Source: Welwitschia mirabilis (taxonomy: Eukaryota > Gnetophyta > Gnetopsida > Welwitschiales). From it: a stretch of DNA of 44,614 bases. The notes under the pieces were generated by a model. That model was given only the letters and a program-made list of their open reading frames with translations, did no database searches and was not told the DNA's origin. How positions within the stretch are numbered: position 1 is the stretch's first letter; each line of letters opens with the position of its first letter. Where the stretch lies: assembly GCA_051453625.1 (NCBI GenBank), contig JBOZIK010000001.1, positions 63,776,105 through 63,820,718 of the forward strand, in the 5' to 3' direction. The translations under genes were made by a program, and so were the position numbers. Positions 20,301-31,689 of the stretch are shown piece after piece.

Positions 20301-22035
20301 ATATATCCTAAGGTTATACTTAGAAATAATATTAATAATTCTAAACTACTTAATTAATTCTCCACTTTCATGCATCCTTAGTCACTAATAATTTTCTAGT
20401 TATCATTTCACATAATTAATTGCCAAAACATATGTCCCTTCTTCCTACACATGGTCAATCATTCAAAACATGATAAACTTAAAATATTTAAATAATAATA
20501 ATAAACTATTATAAATAATAATCATATATACTTTGGTATGAATGAAGTAATAATAATAACCTACTTCTCATACTTCATGTAATCTAGAGGAGTATATCAC
20601 TTATATGTGTAGAAGTTTGTTTAATATTTTGATAACATGTAGGGTAATGGTAGATTACTATAGAGAAAATTGTTTCCTTGAAAAAATAATCAAATGAGGT
20701 TTGGTTAATTTCCAATCAATAGCTACAGGAAAATTTATATTTAGAGTAGAGTAAAATAATTTTCTGATTTCATTTATAATAATTTATAAAGTGTTTATCC
20801 TAGGGTTTCTTGCTGATATACTCTCCATTTTAATAAATTATTCTTATTATTCTCTTTTCACATGATTTTATGAATAAGAAAATAATAATATATAAAATAT
20901 TTAATAATAAAATAAAAAAATTACCATTGAAGAACATTGGTAGAATTTGGAATTTTGCACATTCCTATTTTCAAATTTTATTTAGAAATAATGATAAGTC
21001 TTAATGATTTAGAAACTCTCCATCATTTAAAGAATCATTCTATAATCAATATAATAAATCTTAACCTCCTTCCACAGAGGTATATGAAGAAGAAATGAAT
21101 TTTTAATAAAAATATTTTATTCGGTAAATTCTAAAGTAAGATGTTTAATAAGAATTTTAAGAGATTAATAGGAGTTACCACATAAATATATGAAAAAAAT
21201 TAACATTTACAAGCCTACACCACTATGTCTACTATCTCTCTCCTAAGAGCGATAACAAGAAACATTGAAAGTACTACATCAAATTATAGCAACTCTTATT
21301 TTAATTATGATGATAAAAATATAGAATTAGATTATGTAATTTTAGATCAATTTCTAATATTTCATCCTCTATAAATAAGCCGATATAAGGATAATAATGT
21401 TTTAACTCACTAGTTTAATAAGAATGATAAGGATAATCAATCATGTAATAATGATGTAGAAATATTAGATTATTATCTCAGTAATTAGTACTAGAAACAT
21501 CTAAAAAATTTGTGATAGACGATGAACATAATAATTAAATTTCTCTTTATAATATTTTTGATAAATATAATAACTTAGAAAATGATGACATTTAATAGAA
21601 TAATGATGCAAAGAAATGAAAGGAAAGAGGATAATAAAAAATATATGAAGGTTCAATAAAATCTAGTAGAGGATAGATTTATCACACCTAATGACATAAT
21701 CAAACTTTAAGAGTATAACCATGTTAAGAATGTTTTTCCATGTCTTCCATTTGTACTACCATATAAAACTAAAAATAACATCTTTCCTACCCCATCCAAT
21801 TTCACATTACCTTATGATTTTAATAATACTTATGCTTTTGAAAAATGTGATTTGGATTTTCTGAAATCTTACATTATAGAAAACTTTAACTTCTTAATGA
21901 AAATTCATGCCTTATGTTTAATCTTAGGGAATGTCTTAATCATATTTAACATGTCCTAATAGATCATCTTAAGGATCTTATTAATATTTCTTAGATTCAT
22001 CCTTTTTTTAAAGTAGTGCCATTGATATTTACTTT
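20301..22035. other. Unassigned AT-rich stretch before element P
   Basis: Nothing is firmly identified. It may include the rest of the element 3 LTR. At 21224-21370 (start of the ATG at 21224) a plus-strand reading MSTISLLRAITRNIESTTS runs about 40 codons. Near 21720-21900 another piece reads PCLPFVLPYKTKNNIFPTPS. Both are surrounded by stops and resemble nothing I know, so they may be decayed retrotransposon coding DNA or chance. Confidence 0.3.
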
Positions 22036-22040
22036 ACTAA
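22036..22040 (+). repeat. Candidate target-site duplication of element P, left
   Basis: ACTAA directly before the 5' LTR. The same five bases occur at 34715-34719, one base after the end of the 3' LTR. A 5-bp duplication is usual for gypsy elements, but in AT-rich DNA a chance match is possible. Confidence 0.55.
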
Positions 22041-22807
22041 TGATGAGTTATTAGTTTTCAAATTGTTTGGTTTAAATTCATATAATATATTATATTATTT
22101 TTTATGTGCATAAATTAAATCAATTAATATGCCAACTGGTTTTGCATAAATAATAAAAAAAGATAAAAGAAAAGTACTAATAGAGAGACAAGTGATAGAT
22201 GAAAATCATTTACACTAAGGTATAGGAAATAATGGAGTCTCTTTTTTAGCAAACATCTATTATAAAGAGATGGAAAGAATGCGAATGAAATCTTTTTGAT
22301 TTCTAAAATTTAAATCTTAAAAAATAATTTGGAATAAGAAAAAGATCTAAAAAAGACTTTTGAAAAGTATAGGTTTATCTTCATACACCCAAAAGGTTGG
22401 TAATATTTCTTTTTATAATGTTATTTGTAATATTAATATTAAGGAGTTTCCATAATATATTAAAAGAGTTCATGTTTTTTCCCTTTCTTTTAGTATTAAC
22501 CTTATGCATTGGCTAGAAGTAAATAGTGCATTTTATGTGTGTATGTGTATATATATATATATATATGAACATATATATATATGAACACAATTTTGCTAAG
22601 AATAGGTACTCTTGATAAAGGAAGTATTTTGATGCAATAGAATAATTGAGTATTTTAAAGCTAGGAATACATATTAATTAAAATTCTAATGATTTAAGTC
22701 TACATGACAATTACATCTTATTATTATTTCCAATTTTGACTCTAAATCATGTTAATATTATCTTTTTCTTTTTTTAAGTTTTGTTCTATCTATAAGTAGA
22801 CTTGTCA
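22041..22807 (+). repeat. 5' LTR of element P
   Basis: It begins TGATGAGTTATTAG and ends GACTTGTCA, and aligns along its length with 33855-34713. Shared landmarks include GGTTTAAATTCAT, AAAGAGATGGAAA, TATAATGTTATTTGTA, AAATAGTGCATTTTATG and TAAGTTTTGTTCTAT. A TA/TG microsatellite lies at 22535-22583, at the same place as a longer TG run in the 3' LTR. Confidence 0.85.
22535..22583. repeat. TG/TA microsatellite in 5' LTR of P
   Basis: TGTG-TATG followed by alternating TA runs. The 3' LTR has an expanded TG run at the same position. Confidence 0.9.
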
Positions 22808-22810
22808 TTT

Positions 22811-22828
22811 TGGTGCTAGAAGAAGAGC
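22811..22828 (+). other. Candidate primer-binding site of element P
   Basis: TGGTGCTAGAAGAAGAGC lies 3 nt after the CA end of the 5' LTR and starts with TGG, as a site pairing with a tRNA CCA end should. It does not fit the tRNA-Asp site of the other elements. I cannot name the tRNA. Confidence 0.6.
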
Positions 22829-22851
22829 TTCTAATATGTTTTAAAGACTAA

Positions 22852-22889
22852 AATAATGAAGACATTTTTAAATAATGAAGACATTTTTA
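22852..22889. repeat. 19-bp exact tandem duplication in leader of P
   Basis: Two identical copies of AATAATGAAGACATTTTTA, 22852-22870 and 22871-22889. Confidence 0.95.
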
Positions 22890-22941
22890 ACAAAGGATAG
22901 GTAAGGGAGATAGAGAGATTCTTATGATCTTATGAAAGATA

Positions 22942-23152
22942 ATGGAAACCTTGAGAAGAAGCCAAGTAAAGTTACAAAGGAAATTAGATATTTTAATACA
23001 AGAAAAAATAGCAAAAAAAATCCACCATAATAAGAGGGTTGTACTGGACTAAAGAGGAGATAATGAACTCCATAGTTTAAGCATTGACTATTATGGTTTC
23101 ACTACTCCAAACCCTATAGATCCTTTTATTTTAGAAGCTTCTAAAAAAAAAT
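22942..23152 (+). pseudogene. Gag N-terminal part of element P
   Basis: From the ATG at 22942 one frame reads METLRRSQVKLQRKLDIL and, after a single stop at about 23056, NELHSLSIDYYGFTTPNPID and PFILEASKK up to a gap. It is the first coding-like stretch after the leader and in the right place for gag. No known domain is recognised in this part, and the following 383 N hide the link to the capsid core. Confidence 0.55.
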
Positions 23153-23535
23153 NNNNNNNNNNNNNNNNNNNNNNNNNNNNNNNNNNNNNNNNNNNNNNNN
23201 NNNNNNNNNNNNNNNNNNNNNNNNNNNNNNNNNNNNNNNNNNNNNNNNNNNNNNNNNNNNNNNNNNNNNNNNNNNNNNNNNNNNNNNNNNNNNNNNNNNN
23301 NNNNNNNNNNNNNNNNNNNNNNNNNNNNNNNNNNNNNNNNNNNNNNNNNNNNNNNNNNNNNNNNNNNNNNNNNNNNNNNNNNNNNNNNNNNNNNNNNNNN
23401 NNNNNNNNNNNNNNNNNNNNNNNNNNNNNNNNNNNNNNNNNNNNNNNNNNNNNNNNNNNNNNNNNNNNNNNNNNNNNNNNNNNNNNNNNNNNNNNNNNNN
23501 NNNNNNNNNNNNNNNNNNNNNNNNNNNNNNNNNNN
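23153..23535. other. Assembly gap (383 N)
   Basis: Run of N inside the gag of element P. Confidence 1.
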
Positions 23536-23729
23536 AAAAATCAAAAATATTAATATAGCAAATATCTCTATCTTTAAAAAAAAAGAAGAAGAATAACTAA
23601 TATTACATTTAAGTTTTCTTTACTCTTTTTATAGATCCAACTACTTAAAAATAGATTTAAATTTTTTAAACATTTTCCCTTCTTGTTGAAATAAGATTTT
23701 TAATTATGATTTCATAGGTTTTCATATCA

Positions 23730-24120
23730 TACTATTAAGACTTGGAATGCCATTAGGACAACATTTCTAAGTAAATATTAACTTGTAGAGACTATTGAAA
23801 ATTTGAGAAACCTAATATTAAATATTTATCAAAAAGAAAGTGAAAGAATTGATGATTTTATGGATAGATACCAGATTCTAATAACAAAATGTCCAAATCA
23901 TCAAATAAATATTAGAGAAAGAATAAGAGCTTTATTAAGAGGATTAAAGAGTAATGCTCTAGAAAAATTAGACATTCTACATGGAGGAAGTATTAGAAAT
24001 GAAAAAAGTATTAGAAATGAAAACACTAAGGAAATTAAAGAAAGTATTAATAAACTATATAGGATGAGTTAAGGATATAATTAAAATGAAGAGAAAAGGA
24101 AGAAGAATTTGAATGAAATT
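23730..24120 (+). pseudogene. Gag capsid core of element P (Retrotrans_gag type)
   Basis: Reads WNAIRTTFLSKY, then in the open piece 23803-24072 MRNLILNIYQKESERIDDFM, DRYQILITKCPNHQIN and LLRGLKSNALEKLDILHGGS. This matches the gag pattern of F-Q-ES, ER(Y/F)--LL--CPHH and (Y/R)GL-----D---GG. An in-frame duplication of 18 nt (23989-24006 and 24007-24024, SIRNEK twice) follows. A stop at 24070 and frame changes downstream break it. Zinc-knuckle remnants near 24230-24300 are too decayed to assert. Confidence 0.75.
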
Positions 24121-24980
24121 CCTGCTTAATTTAAAGAAGTAAAATACATAAGTATTTTTAAATAGACTAATATTAAGCTAGAATCCTTAATAGAAGAAAT
24201 ACAAAGGTTGAAATGGGATGAGAAACAAGATGTCTTCAAATACTATAATGAGGATAATTATCAAGTAATTAATTACACTATATGTAAAAATTTTTAGAAT
24301 AGCTAAACATTAATAGTATTGATTATAATCCAAGTAATAAATCCCATGTAAGAAGAAAACCTTACTAATACTAATGTAGGAAATGGTAGAATAGAAGAAA
24401 AAAATCTATGAAAATTTTTATTTTGTCAAAGGGGAAATCATAGTATGATTACTAAAGAAATTAGAGAAATAAAGAAGGTGATATTAACCATAAACATTAC
24501 AATAAAGGAAATAAATAAAAGGAAATTATAATACTAACCTAAACTGAATCCAAGAGAAGTAAGATGTAAAGATATTGGAACTAGATTAAAGAAAATGATC
24601 AATAATGTAAAGTTAGTCCAAGACTCATGTAAAAGTTAAGTAAATTTAATAGGAAAGGATATACTACACTTTCTAATGATAATTAAAATAATAGAAAATC
24701 ATCAAAATAAATAAGAAAGGGATGTACAATATTTTACTAAAGAACTAGAGGACACCACTATTTCCTTACCTTTGATTCAAATGTTGAAGGATGTTCCTCC
24801 CTATTAAAAAAAATTGAAAGATATTTGTAATAAAAAGAAAACGAAAAAATAAGTAAAAGGAGAGGAAATTAAGAAATCTAAATTAAATATTGATAAGAAA
24901 GACCAAGTATATCAAGTTTTTACTCAAGTTTTGTAAGAAATCTAGATTGAAAAATATAGTGACCTAGGAATAAATAAAGT
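24121..24980 (+). other. Gag-protease linker of element P
   Basis: Lysine/glutamate-rich decayed coding DNA on the plus strand (for example DTTISLPLIQMLKDVPPY near 24750-24805). No domain is recognised. Confidence 0.4.
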
Positions 24981-24984
24981 TGAT

Positions 24985-25275
24985 GTCATAAAAAAGGGAG
25001 CTTATAGGATAGAAGCATTAGTGGATTTATGGGCTAATGTTAACATCATCTGCCATAAAACTTAAGCAATTAGGGATTCTAAAATTAATATCTTATTAAG
25101 GAAAAGTTTACATGGTATATGGATGAATAGTGAAACATAAAGGTATCATAAAGAATACTTTTATTGAACTTTAAGAATTTAGGTATCTAATGGATTAGTA
25201 GTTATGAAAACCAAAGGTAATACTCACCTCATTATATTAGAGAGACAATGGATGATAAAAGCCAATACAATTACC
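24985..25275 (+). pseudogene. Aspartic protease of element P (degraded)
   Basis: The active-site region reads GAYRIEALVDLWANVNIICH. The usual DSGAN is DLWAN, so the catalytic D (codon 25024-25026) is kept but S and G are lost. The distal segment HLIILERQWMIKAN (about 25228-25265) corresponds to the ILG-PWL-KA motif. Stops and shifts lie between. Position between gag and RT supports the call. Confidence 0.72.
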
Positions 25276-25779
25276 TATTGAAGAAAATGAATGATGGAGA
25301 TTAGTTTAAAGGATTTCATTCAACAAATCAAGATATCTAAATAAGCTTAAATTAAATACTTCATTAAGAATAAGAAGGAAAGTGCCAATTTGATTATGAT
25401 GTAAGCAACATAATAAATATTGAAATATAAGGAGAAGAATAAGAAAAAATATTCCTTAATAGTATAAACTATATATTAGGAAAAAGAAATTGAAAAACCA
25501 CCTTGACAAGCATGATTATAATATAATAAAGTTTTAAAAAAAGCATTATTTATAAATAGTGGTATTTGTCATTCTCAAAATGGAAAATTAAAAGATTCCT
25601 TAGATCCAAAGATTTTATTCAAACTCATGCAAATACAATAAAACTAAATACTATCAAGTGTTATCATAGAATGCTTTTATATAGTATAATTAAACTTGTT
25701 AAGTAGCCAAAAAAATGGTGTAATCTATACATGCAAGAAATTATTAGGCTAGAAATGCTAAGATTGTTAAAATTAGGTT

Positions 25780-26440
25780 ATATTTATTCCATATTTAATT
25801 TATAATAGGTAAGCCATATATAAGTTATGCTAAAAAAAGGGAATAAATGGAGGATGTGTAAAGATTTCAGACTATTAATGGGACAACTTATAAAGATCAA
25901 TTTCCCTTGTCCTTTATTGGCTAGATCTTAGAAAAAAATTTAGCCCATTATATCAATCAAAACTGACCTTTACCTATAAGTGGAAGACTTATGATTTTAA
26001 AGTGTTATCCTTTAGCCTATGTACTACTTTAGCTACCTTCCAATGATTGGTTAATAGCCTATTCCAAGATATGATTGAAAAATTAGTAGAAGTATTTATA
26101 GATGATGTCTTAACTTTTGAGAATAGTTTCAATGAATCTCTTGAAAGGGTAGATTCTATACTTATAAGATGTAAAGGAAAGAATTTTAAATTAAGTTAGT
26201 ATAAGAGTCATCTTATGGTTATTGAGGGAATTATTTTAAGACATAAAATCTCTACTTGAGGAATAGAAATAGATAAGGATAATATAAAAGTAATTTAAAC
26301 AATCTTAGAAACCACTAAATTAAAAGATATAAGGTCATTGTTAGGTCATATTGACTACTATAGAAGGTTAATTACTAATTTTAGAAAAATTACTAAACCA
26401 TTAGATAACCTATTACAAAAATACATGTAATATGAATAGA
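25780..26440 (+). pseudogene. Reverse transcriptase of element P (degraded)
   Basis: Readable motifs in order: KKGNKWRMCKDFRLL (about 25834-25880), YDFKVLSFSLCTTLATF (about 25990-26040), MIEKLVEVFIDDVLTFENSF (about 26071-26131, DD codons 26101-26106), ILIRCKGKNFKLS, and EGIILRHKIST-GIEIDKD. The connection KDIRSLLGHIDYYRRLITNF (about 26324-26382) leads into RNase H. The active-site DD is intact, but several stops interrupt, mostly at expected Q or R positions. Confidence 0.9.
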
Positions 26441-26479
26441 CTCATTCATGTCACAAATCCTTTCAAACTTTACAAGACA

Positions 26480-26844
26480 AGTTGATAGAAGCTCCCATTT
26501 TACAAAAACACAATTGGAATAAAACTTTACATATTATTAGTGATGCTTTCAAGTTTGCTATAAGAATAGTTCTAAGATAGAAGGATGATGATAACAAGCC
26601 ATATGTCATAGCTTATATTAGTAAAATTCTCAACCCTACTCAATAAAACTACATAGTCACTAAAAAAAATGTTTTCTATAGTGATAGTATTAAAATAAAA
26701 TTTAGATAGTAAATCTTAATTATGAAGTAAAAGTACATATTAATCATAGTATTACACAATTTTTAATGAGTAGGAAGAAAGACAATTTTAAGATAATTAA
26801 ATGGATACTTCTTATTCAAGAATTTGATTTAAAAATAATAGACA
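26480..26844 (+). pseudogene. RNase H of element P (degraded, 3' end in gap)
   Basis: Reads EAPILQKHNWNKTLHIISDA (first catalytic D in SDAF) and then KPYVIAYISKILNPTQ, the counterpart of HPIAYISRTLN-AQ-NY. The open piece from 26766 gives FKIIKWILLIQEFDLKIID, the conserved RWILLLQEFDLEI segment. The remainder lies in a 595-N gap. Confidence 0.85.
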
Positions 26845-27439
26845 NNNNNNNNNNNNNNNNNNNNNNNNNNNNNNNNNNNNNNNNNNNNNNNNNNNNNNNN
26901 NNNNNNNNNNNNNNNNNNNNNNNNNNNNNNNNNNNNNNNNNNNNNNNNNNNNNNNNNNNNNNNNNNNNNNNNNNNNNNNNNNNNNNNNNNNNNNNNNNNN
27001 NNNNNNNNNNNNNNNNNNNNNNNNNNNNNNNNNNNNNNNNNNNNNNNNNNNNNNNNNNNNNNNNNNNNNNNNNNNNNNNNNNNNNNNNNNNNNNNNNNNN
27101 NNNNNNNNNNNNNNNNNNNNNNNNNNNNNNNNNNNNNNNNNNNNNNNNNNNNNNNNNNNNNNNNNNNNNNNNNNNNNNNNNNNNNNNNNNNNNNNNNNNN
27201 NNNNNNNNNNNNNNNNNNNNNNNNNNNNNNNNNNNNNNNNNNNNNNNNNNNNNNNNNNNNNNNNNNNNNNNNNNNNNNNNNNNNNNNNNNNNNNNNNNNN
27301 NNNNNNNNNNNNNNNNNNNNNNNNNNNNNNNNNNNNNNNNNNNNNNNNNNNNNNNNNNNNNNNNNNNNNNNNNNNNNNNNNNNNNNNNNNNNNNNNNNNN
27401 NNNNNNNNNNNNNNNNNNNNNNNNNNNNNNNNNNNNNNN
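26845..27439. other. Assembly gap (595 N)
   Basis: Run of N between RNase H and integrase of element P; open readings across it are artefacts. Confidence 1.
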
Positions 27440-28680
27440 AATACAACAAGCCCCATGATTTGTATCCATGGCTAACTTCTTAGTAAGTAAAATGCTTCCT
27501 TCTTATTTCATCTATTATGAACAAAAGAGATTATTAAGAGAAGTGAAGGATTACTTATTGAAATATGAGGCTTTATTCAACTTTTGTAAAGAAAAATCAT
27601 TAGGAGATGTATTGAAAAAAAGGACTAAGAATAAATATTAAAAAATTTTTATAATAATTTTATATGCACAATTATTACTAATCCATCTATTTAAGAATGC
27701 ATTTAATCATGTTAAATGTTATGACAAAATTTAAAGAGAAGGAAATTGGTGTTAAACTATGGAAATATCTCAACAATGGATTCAAATATTGTAATATTTT
27801 ATTTTTTGAGGTATATATTTTATCATTTCCATTAGCCCTAAGCCCTATAGTAAGTAATACATATTAGTATGTATGACTTATCTAACTAAATGGGCTAAGA
27901 TAGAGGTCGTTCTTAATTATTCTATTAAAAATATCATCAAGTTACCACTAAACAACATTTTATATAGGTTTTGTATATCTAGAAGACTTATATCTGATAG
28001 AGGAACCAATTTTACTAGTCATCCCTTTTTTAAATTTTTATTTGAATTTGGAATTCATCATAAGCTTTCTTTTACTTATCATTCTCAATCTAATGATCAA
28101 GTGAAAGTTACAAATTAAGAGTTAAATAGGATTTTTAGTAGTAATTTTAACATTAAAATTAAAATTTGGGCTTTAAAAGATGATGAAGCATTAGAAGCTT
28201 ATAGGATAACATGGAAAGTAGTATAGGTTTCTCTTCTTATGAACTAGTTTATGGAAAAAGAGTAATTGCATCCATTGAACTAAAAATTTGGTCTTATAAA
28301 TTAGCTAAGTAATTAAATTATAACACTCATAAAGAATAATAAAAATAGATTCAAAACATTAATAAACTAGAAGAAGATAGAAGAAAAGCTTTAATGATAA
28401 AAAAGTTGATAGAAGAAAAATTTTTAAAATGGCATCATAGAAATATATGATTGATCCAAAATATATATCTATAAAACAAAAGTACAGTTAAAAATGAATA
28501 GGATCCTATATCATAACCAAAATATTACCTAATATAGTAATAGAAACATTTAATTATGAACTAAATAAAACTTATTAAGTTAGTGGACATAGGATAAAAA
28601 CTTACATTAAGGGAATTTCACTATTAAAAGCATTAGAACAATCATATAAAGTAAAAATAGTCTTACCCATAAAAATATAA
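27440..28680 (+). pseudogene. Integrase of element P (degraded, two catalytic residues changed)
   Basis: Before the core a piece reads FLVSKMLPSYFIYYEQKRLL and KYEALFNFCKE (27470-27590). The core is open at 27873-28118: MTYLTKWAKIEVV, FCISRRLISDRGTNFTSHPF and SFTYHSQSNDQVKVTN. The middle D (27996-27998) is intact. Exactly 35 residues later the expected E of NGQAE is K (28104-28106), and the first D of VDYLTKW is T. Further on, SYELVYGKRVIASIELKIW (about 28234-28290) and NYELNKTY-VSGHRIKTYIKG (about 28550-28615) mark the C-terminal domain. No chromodomain follows. Confidence 0.9.
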
Positions 28681-28897
28681 GTATAAAATTTAAGTAATAA
28701 TGATAATAAAGCTAATGTTTTGAAAAGGGAAAGTGGACATTTTTTTTGTTTTTTGGAAATTTTTAAATGGGCTTCTTTTCATCATAAAATAAATAAAACT
28801 TTAGAAAAGTAGGAGTTAAAAAAATAAATATCTTTGAATATATGGAAAGTAGAGCACAAGTGTAGTTATATAAATTAATTAAAAAAAGAGGAATAAT
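28681..28897 (+). other. Post-pol spacer of element P
   Basis: No coding signal; leads from the integrase end into the conserved block. Confidence 0.5.
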
Positions 28898-29057
28898 ATC
28901 CTACCATAAGTACACTAGGGTAAATTTATTTAATAAGGACCTTTATAAGTGTAATAAAGTAGCTATAAGAACTCCACCAAAGTATTAGTTGGTCATTATC
29001 TAGATAAAGAATCTTATAGGTCCTAATAATTTTGTTAGTGTTTGCACTCTTCTCATT
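28898..29057 (+). repeat. Conserved post-pol block, copy 3
   Basis: Aligned landmarks: ATCCTACCATAAGTACACTA, GGGTAAATTTATTTAATAAG, GACCTTTATAAGTGTAATA, GTAGCTAT, GAACTCCACC, TTAGTTGGTCAT and TTTGCACTCTTCTCATTC. It lies about 220 bp after the integrase end of element P on the same strand, which anchors the block to the post-pol region. Confidence 0.75.
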
Positions 29058-30110
29058 CAAATATTAATAAGCACCTTAATCTAAAACTATAAATGGATAC
29101 ATTATTCTCCAAGTATCTTTTAAGATATAGCTATTCACCAAAATTTTCTTTAAGTAAAATGTGCTAAATAATTAATAAAGGAACAGCTATGTTATTACAC
29201 TTATTTTCATTATTCAAAATATTCAATGAGTTTAGTCTAAAGAAATATTTTTTATGATAAAACGAAAATCTATTAAGAAATAAGTTTTATTAAGCAAAGA
29301 TAGAAATGAGTACTAAAATAAAAACATCCATCATAATAAACAATTATTTTTCCATAATAGTAGTTATGTATAATCTAATGGCCTATGCAACAAATTTTAT
29401 TCTATAAAAAGAAGAGCAACTAGTAATAAAATTTTAAATTAGAAGAATCAACTCTTAAACTTATTCTTCCTTCCTAACTTCCTCATGTAACTAGATTAAA
29501 GTGTCTAGTAGAATTCTTATGTCTAATGCATGAGAACCCCAAAAACTATGATAAGATGAAGCATTCTAAGGATTTCCTCTTTTTAAATAATCTTCATTAA
29601 TGTAAAGAGTTGAAATATTAGAGCTATATTACCACCCTCTACTTGTTAAATCCTTTATTCTAACTCTTAAAGTTGACCAAAAAACCATCCTAGAGATACA
29701 TCATACTTGTTGAAATTATTAGTTAAGGCATCTCTCGACTTAAAATCTTTGATCCTAAGATATTTAGTTGTTAGGTAATGAACTTTGGCATCAAACCAAG
29801 GTGAAATATCTTCATGAGTAAACCTATTAAGTCCATTTTCATGAAGGATATCATCTAAATCTAGAAAAACATCAATAGTCTTGTGTAAAGGAAATTGTAA
29901 GAAATACATGGTATAAACTATCATTTGAGGTCATATCTATTTAATACTAGTAATTTTAATTTCAGTTTGAAAATTTCCAAGGCTAAACAAGCATATTTTA
30001 ACTTTATTTATTCAAAATTGTATAATAGAAGGATGAGTTAAAGAAGGAGTTAGTAGATCTTAGGAATTAAAACCCATGAGACATTAATAAGCAGTGTTAT
30101 TATGTGAGTT
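29058..30110 (+). other. Post-pol stretch of element P, coding status unclear
   Basis: One plus-strand frame from about 29447 reads LPHVTRLKCLVEFLCLMHEN and other protein-like runs, broken by about 13 stops that could all be decayed Q, W or R codons. On the minus strand an 85-codon open reading (29667-29924) covers the same bases. Neither resembles a protein I know. In sequence this AT-rich, both lengths can arise by chance, so I do not call a gene. Confidence 0.3.
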
Positions 30111-30329
30111 TATACGGTGTAAAAGTAGGTTTGTTTTAAATTTTATTTAATAAATTAAAAAATAATAAATAATCTAATAGCTGAAAAATCCAAAATGTAA
30201 TTAAAAAAATTGAAATAATTTTAGTAAGAATAAAATTCAGTTTGATTTGAAAACTCTAGATCAAATCTTATTTCTTTTAACTAGACTCTTAATCTTTAAC
30301 ATACCCTGATTAAATACTAAATTTGATCA

Positions 30330-31110
30330 AGTTCTTCTTAAAAGGAATACTTTATTGATAATTTCTGAATACTTCCTTCAAGAAACATTACTAAAGAAGA
30401 ATAGCCTATCCATTTAAGACCTCTTCAATAATACCTCATAAAGAAATGTTTCCCTTCTTATTAAAGATTCCTTTAATAAGAAACTTTCTTTTCTTTAAAG
30501 ATCTTTTAAAGAATGACATAGTAAAATTAACATTGACCACATGTTCAAGTATCCTCTAGAGAATTATCAAATCAAAAAGGAATAATACATTACCTATTCA
30601 AGGCCATTTCATAGATGTCTAATCCCCTTGGAATTTTTCTTTTTAAGATGAGTCACTCACCCCATCTTTATTATTCTACCTCATCTTTAGTTAGGAGATC
30701 AAATACCCTTTTAGAATAGTAGCTACTACTCAAAAACATCCTTGAGCTTTATATGATTTAATAACCTTCCTTTACTGCTTATGTCCTAAGTTTTTGTCTT
30801 AAACCCTTCTTTGATTCTTTTGAAGATTCCTTCGATTGGAAATTGAAGATCTTCTTCAACTAATTAGTTAGTGCTCAAAGATCCCTTTGAGTTCTAATAA
30901 AGAGGAATAATGAAGAGCTTGAATAACCTTTTAAAAGAGCTAATAGCTACTCAAAGATCTTCTTCAAGCTTCCTAATAAGAGAAAGAAGGTAAAACCAAA
31001 TTTATGTAATCTATAATTCAAAGATTCTTTGATTTGAATAAAGATTCTTTTGATAATCTATGATCAAATCTCAAAGGGACATGTGGATGAGGGTAATAAA
31101 GAGATTCTCA
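30330..31110. repeat. Patch of short GAAGATTC/CAAAGATTCTTTG repeats
   Basis: Many small inverted repeats made of AAAGATTC, GAATCTTT, GAAGATC and similar words, for example TCAAAGATTCTTTGA at about 31018-31032 and TTGAAGATCTTCTTCAA at about 30844-30860. This suggests a noncoding regulatory or LTR-derived segment, perhaps a nested insertion within element P, but no ends were found. Confidence 0.4.
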
Positions 31111-31689
31111 AAGGATGGATTTAGAGATACATTTTTATTTTAACTACTGTGATATTTTTAGAGCTAGGAAGGCACTTGTTGCATTTGTAATTACTTTTAT
31201 TAATTATTTTCATCTCATTAAAATAATGTAGATCATTTCTTTCCTAAGGACATTATGGTTTTTCTTTATTTTATATGTATGCATAATAGGTAAGGGAAAT
31301 GCTTAGAGTTTATATGGAGCTTCATGTATGAGTATCTCATATAAAAAAGTATTAAATTCCAAAGATAACTATAAGATTTTCATTATTTCTTTGAGAAGTA
31401 AAAATTATTTCTACTAAAAATTTTGAAAAATTACTTTAAGATTCTAGTTTTATTAGGGTAAAGACAAGAACTATTGAATTACAATAGTGGAGCTAGCTAA
31501 AATTTTTCAAAAAAATTAGTAATAAATAAGTTTATGAGTTTTTATAAAAATTTGTTAACTTATGGAGATCATTGCATACTACATTCATGTGTTGATAATA
31601 TTAGTTTACAAATAATACTAGATGACATCTAAAGCATATTACAAGGGGAGGAGTCTTTTAAAAGCTAATAAGAAATTTGATACTTGCAT
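31111..31689. other. Unassigned part of element P
   Basis: AT-rich with no coding signal I trust. One TAGATGACATCTA inverted repeat lies at 31619-31631. Confidence 0.4.
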
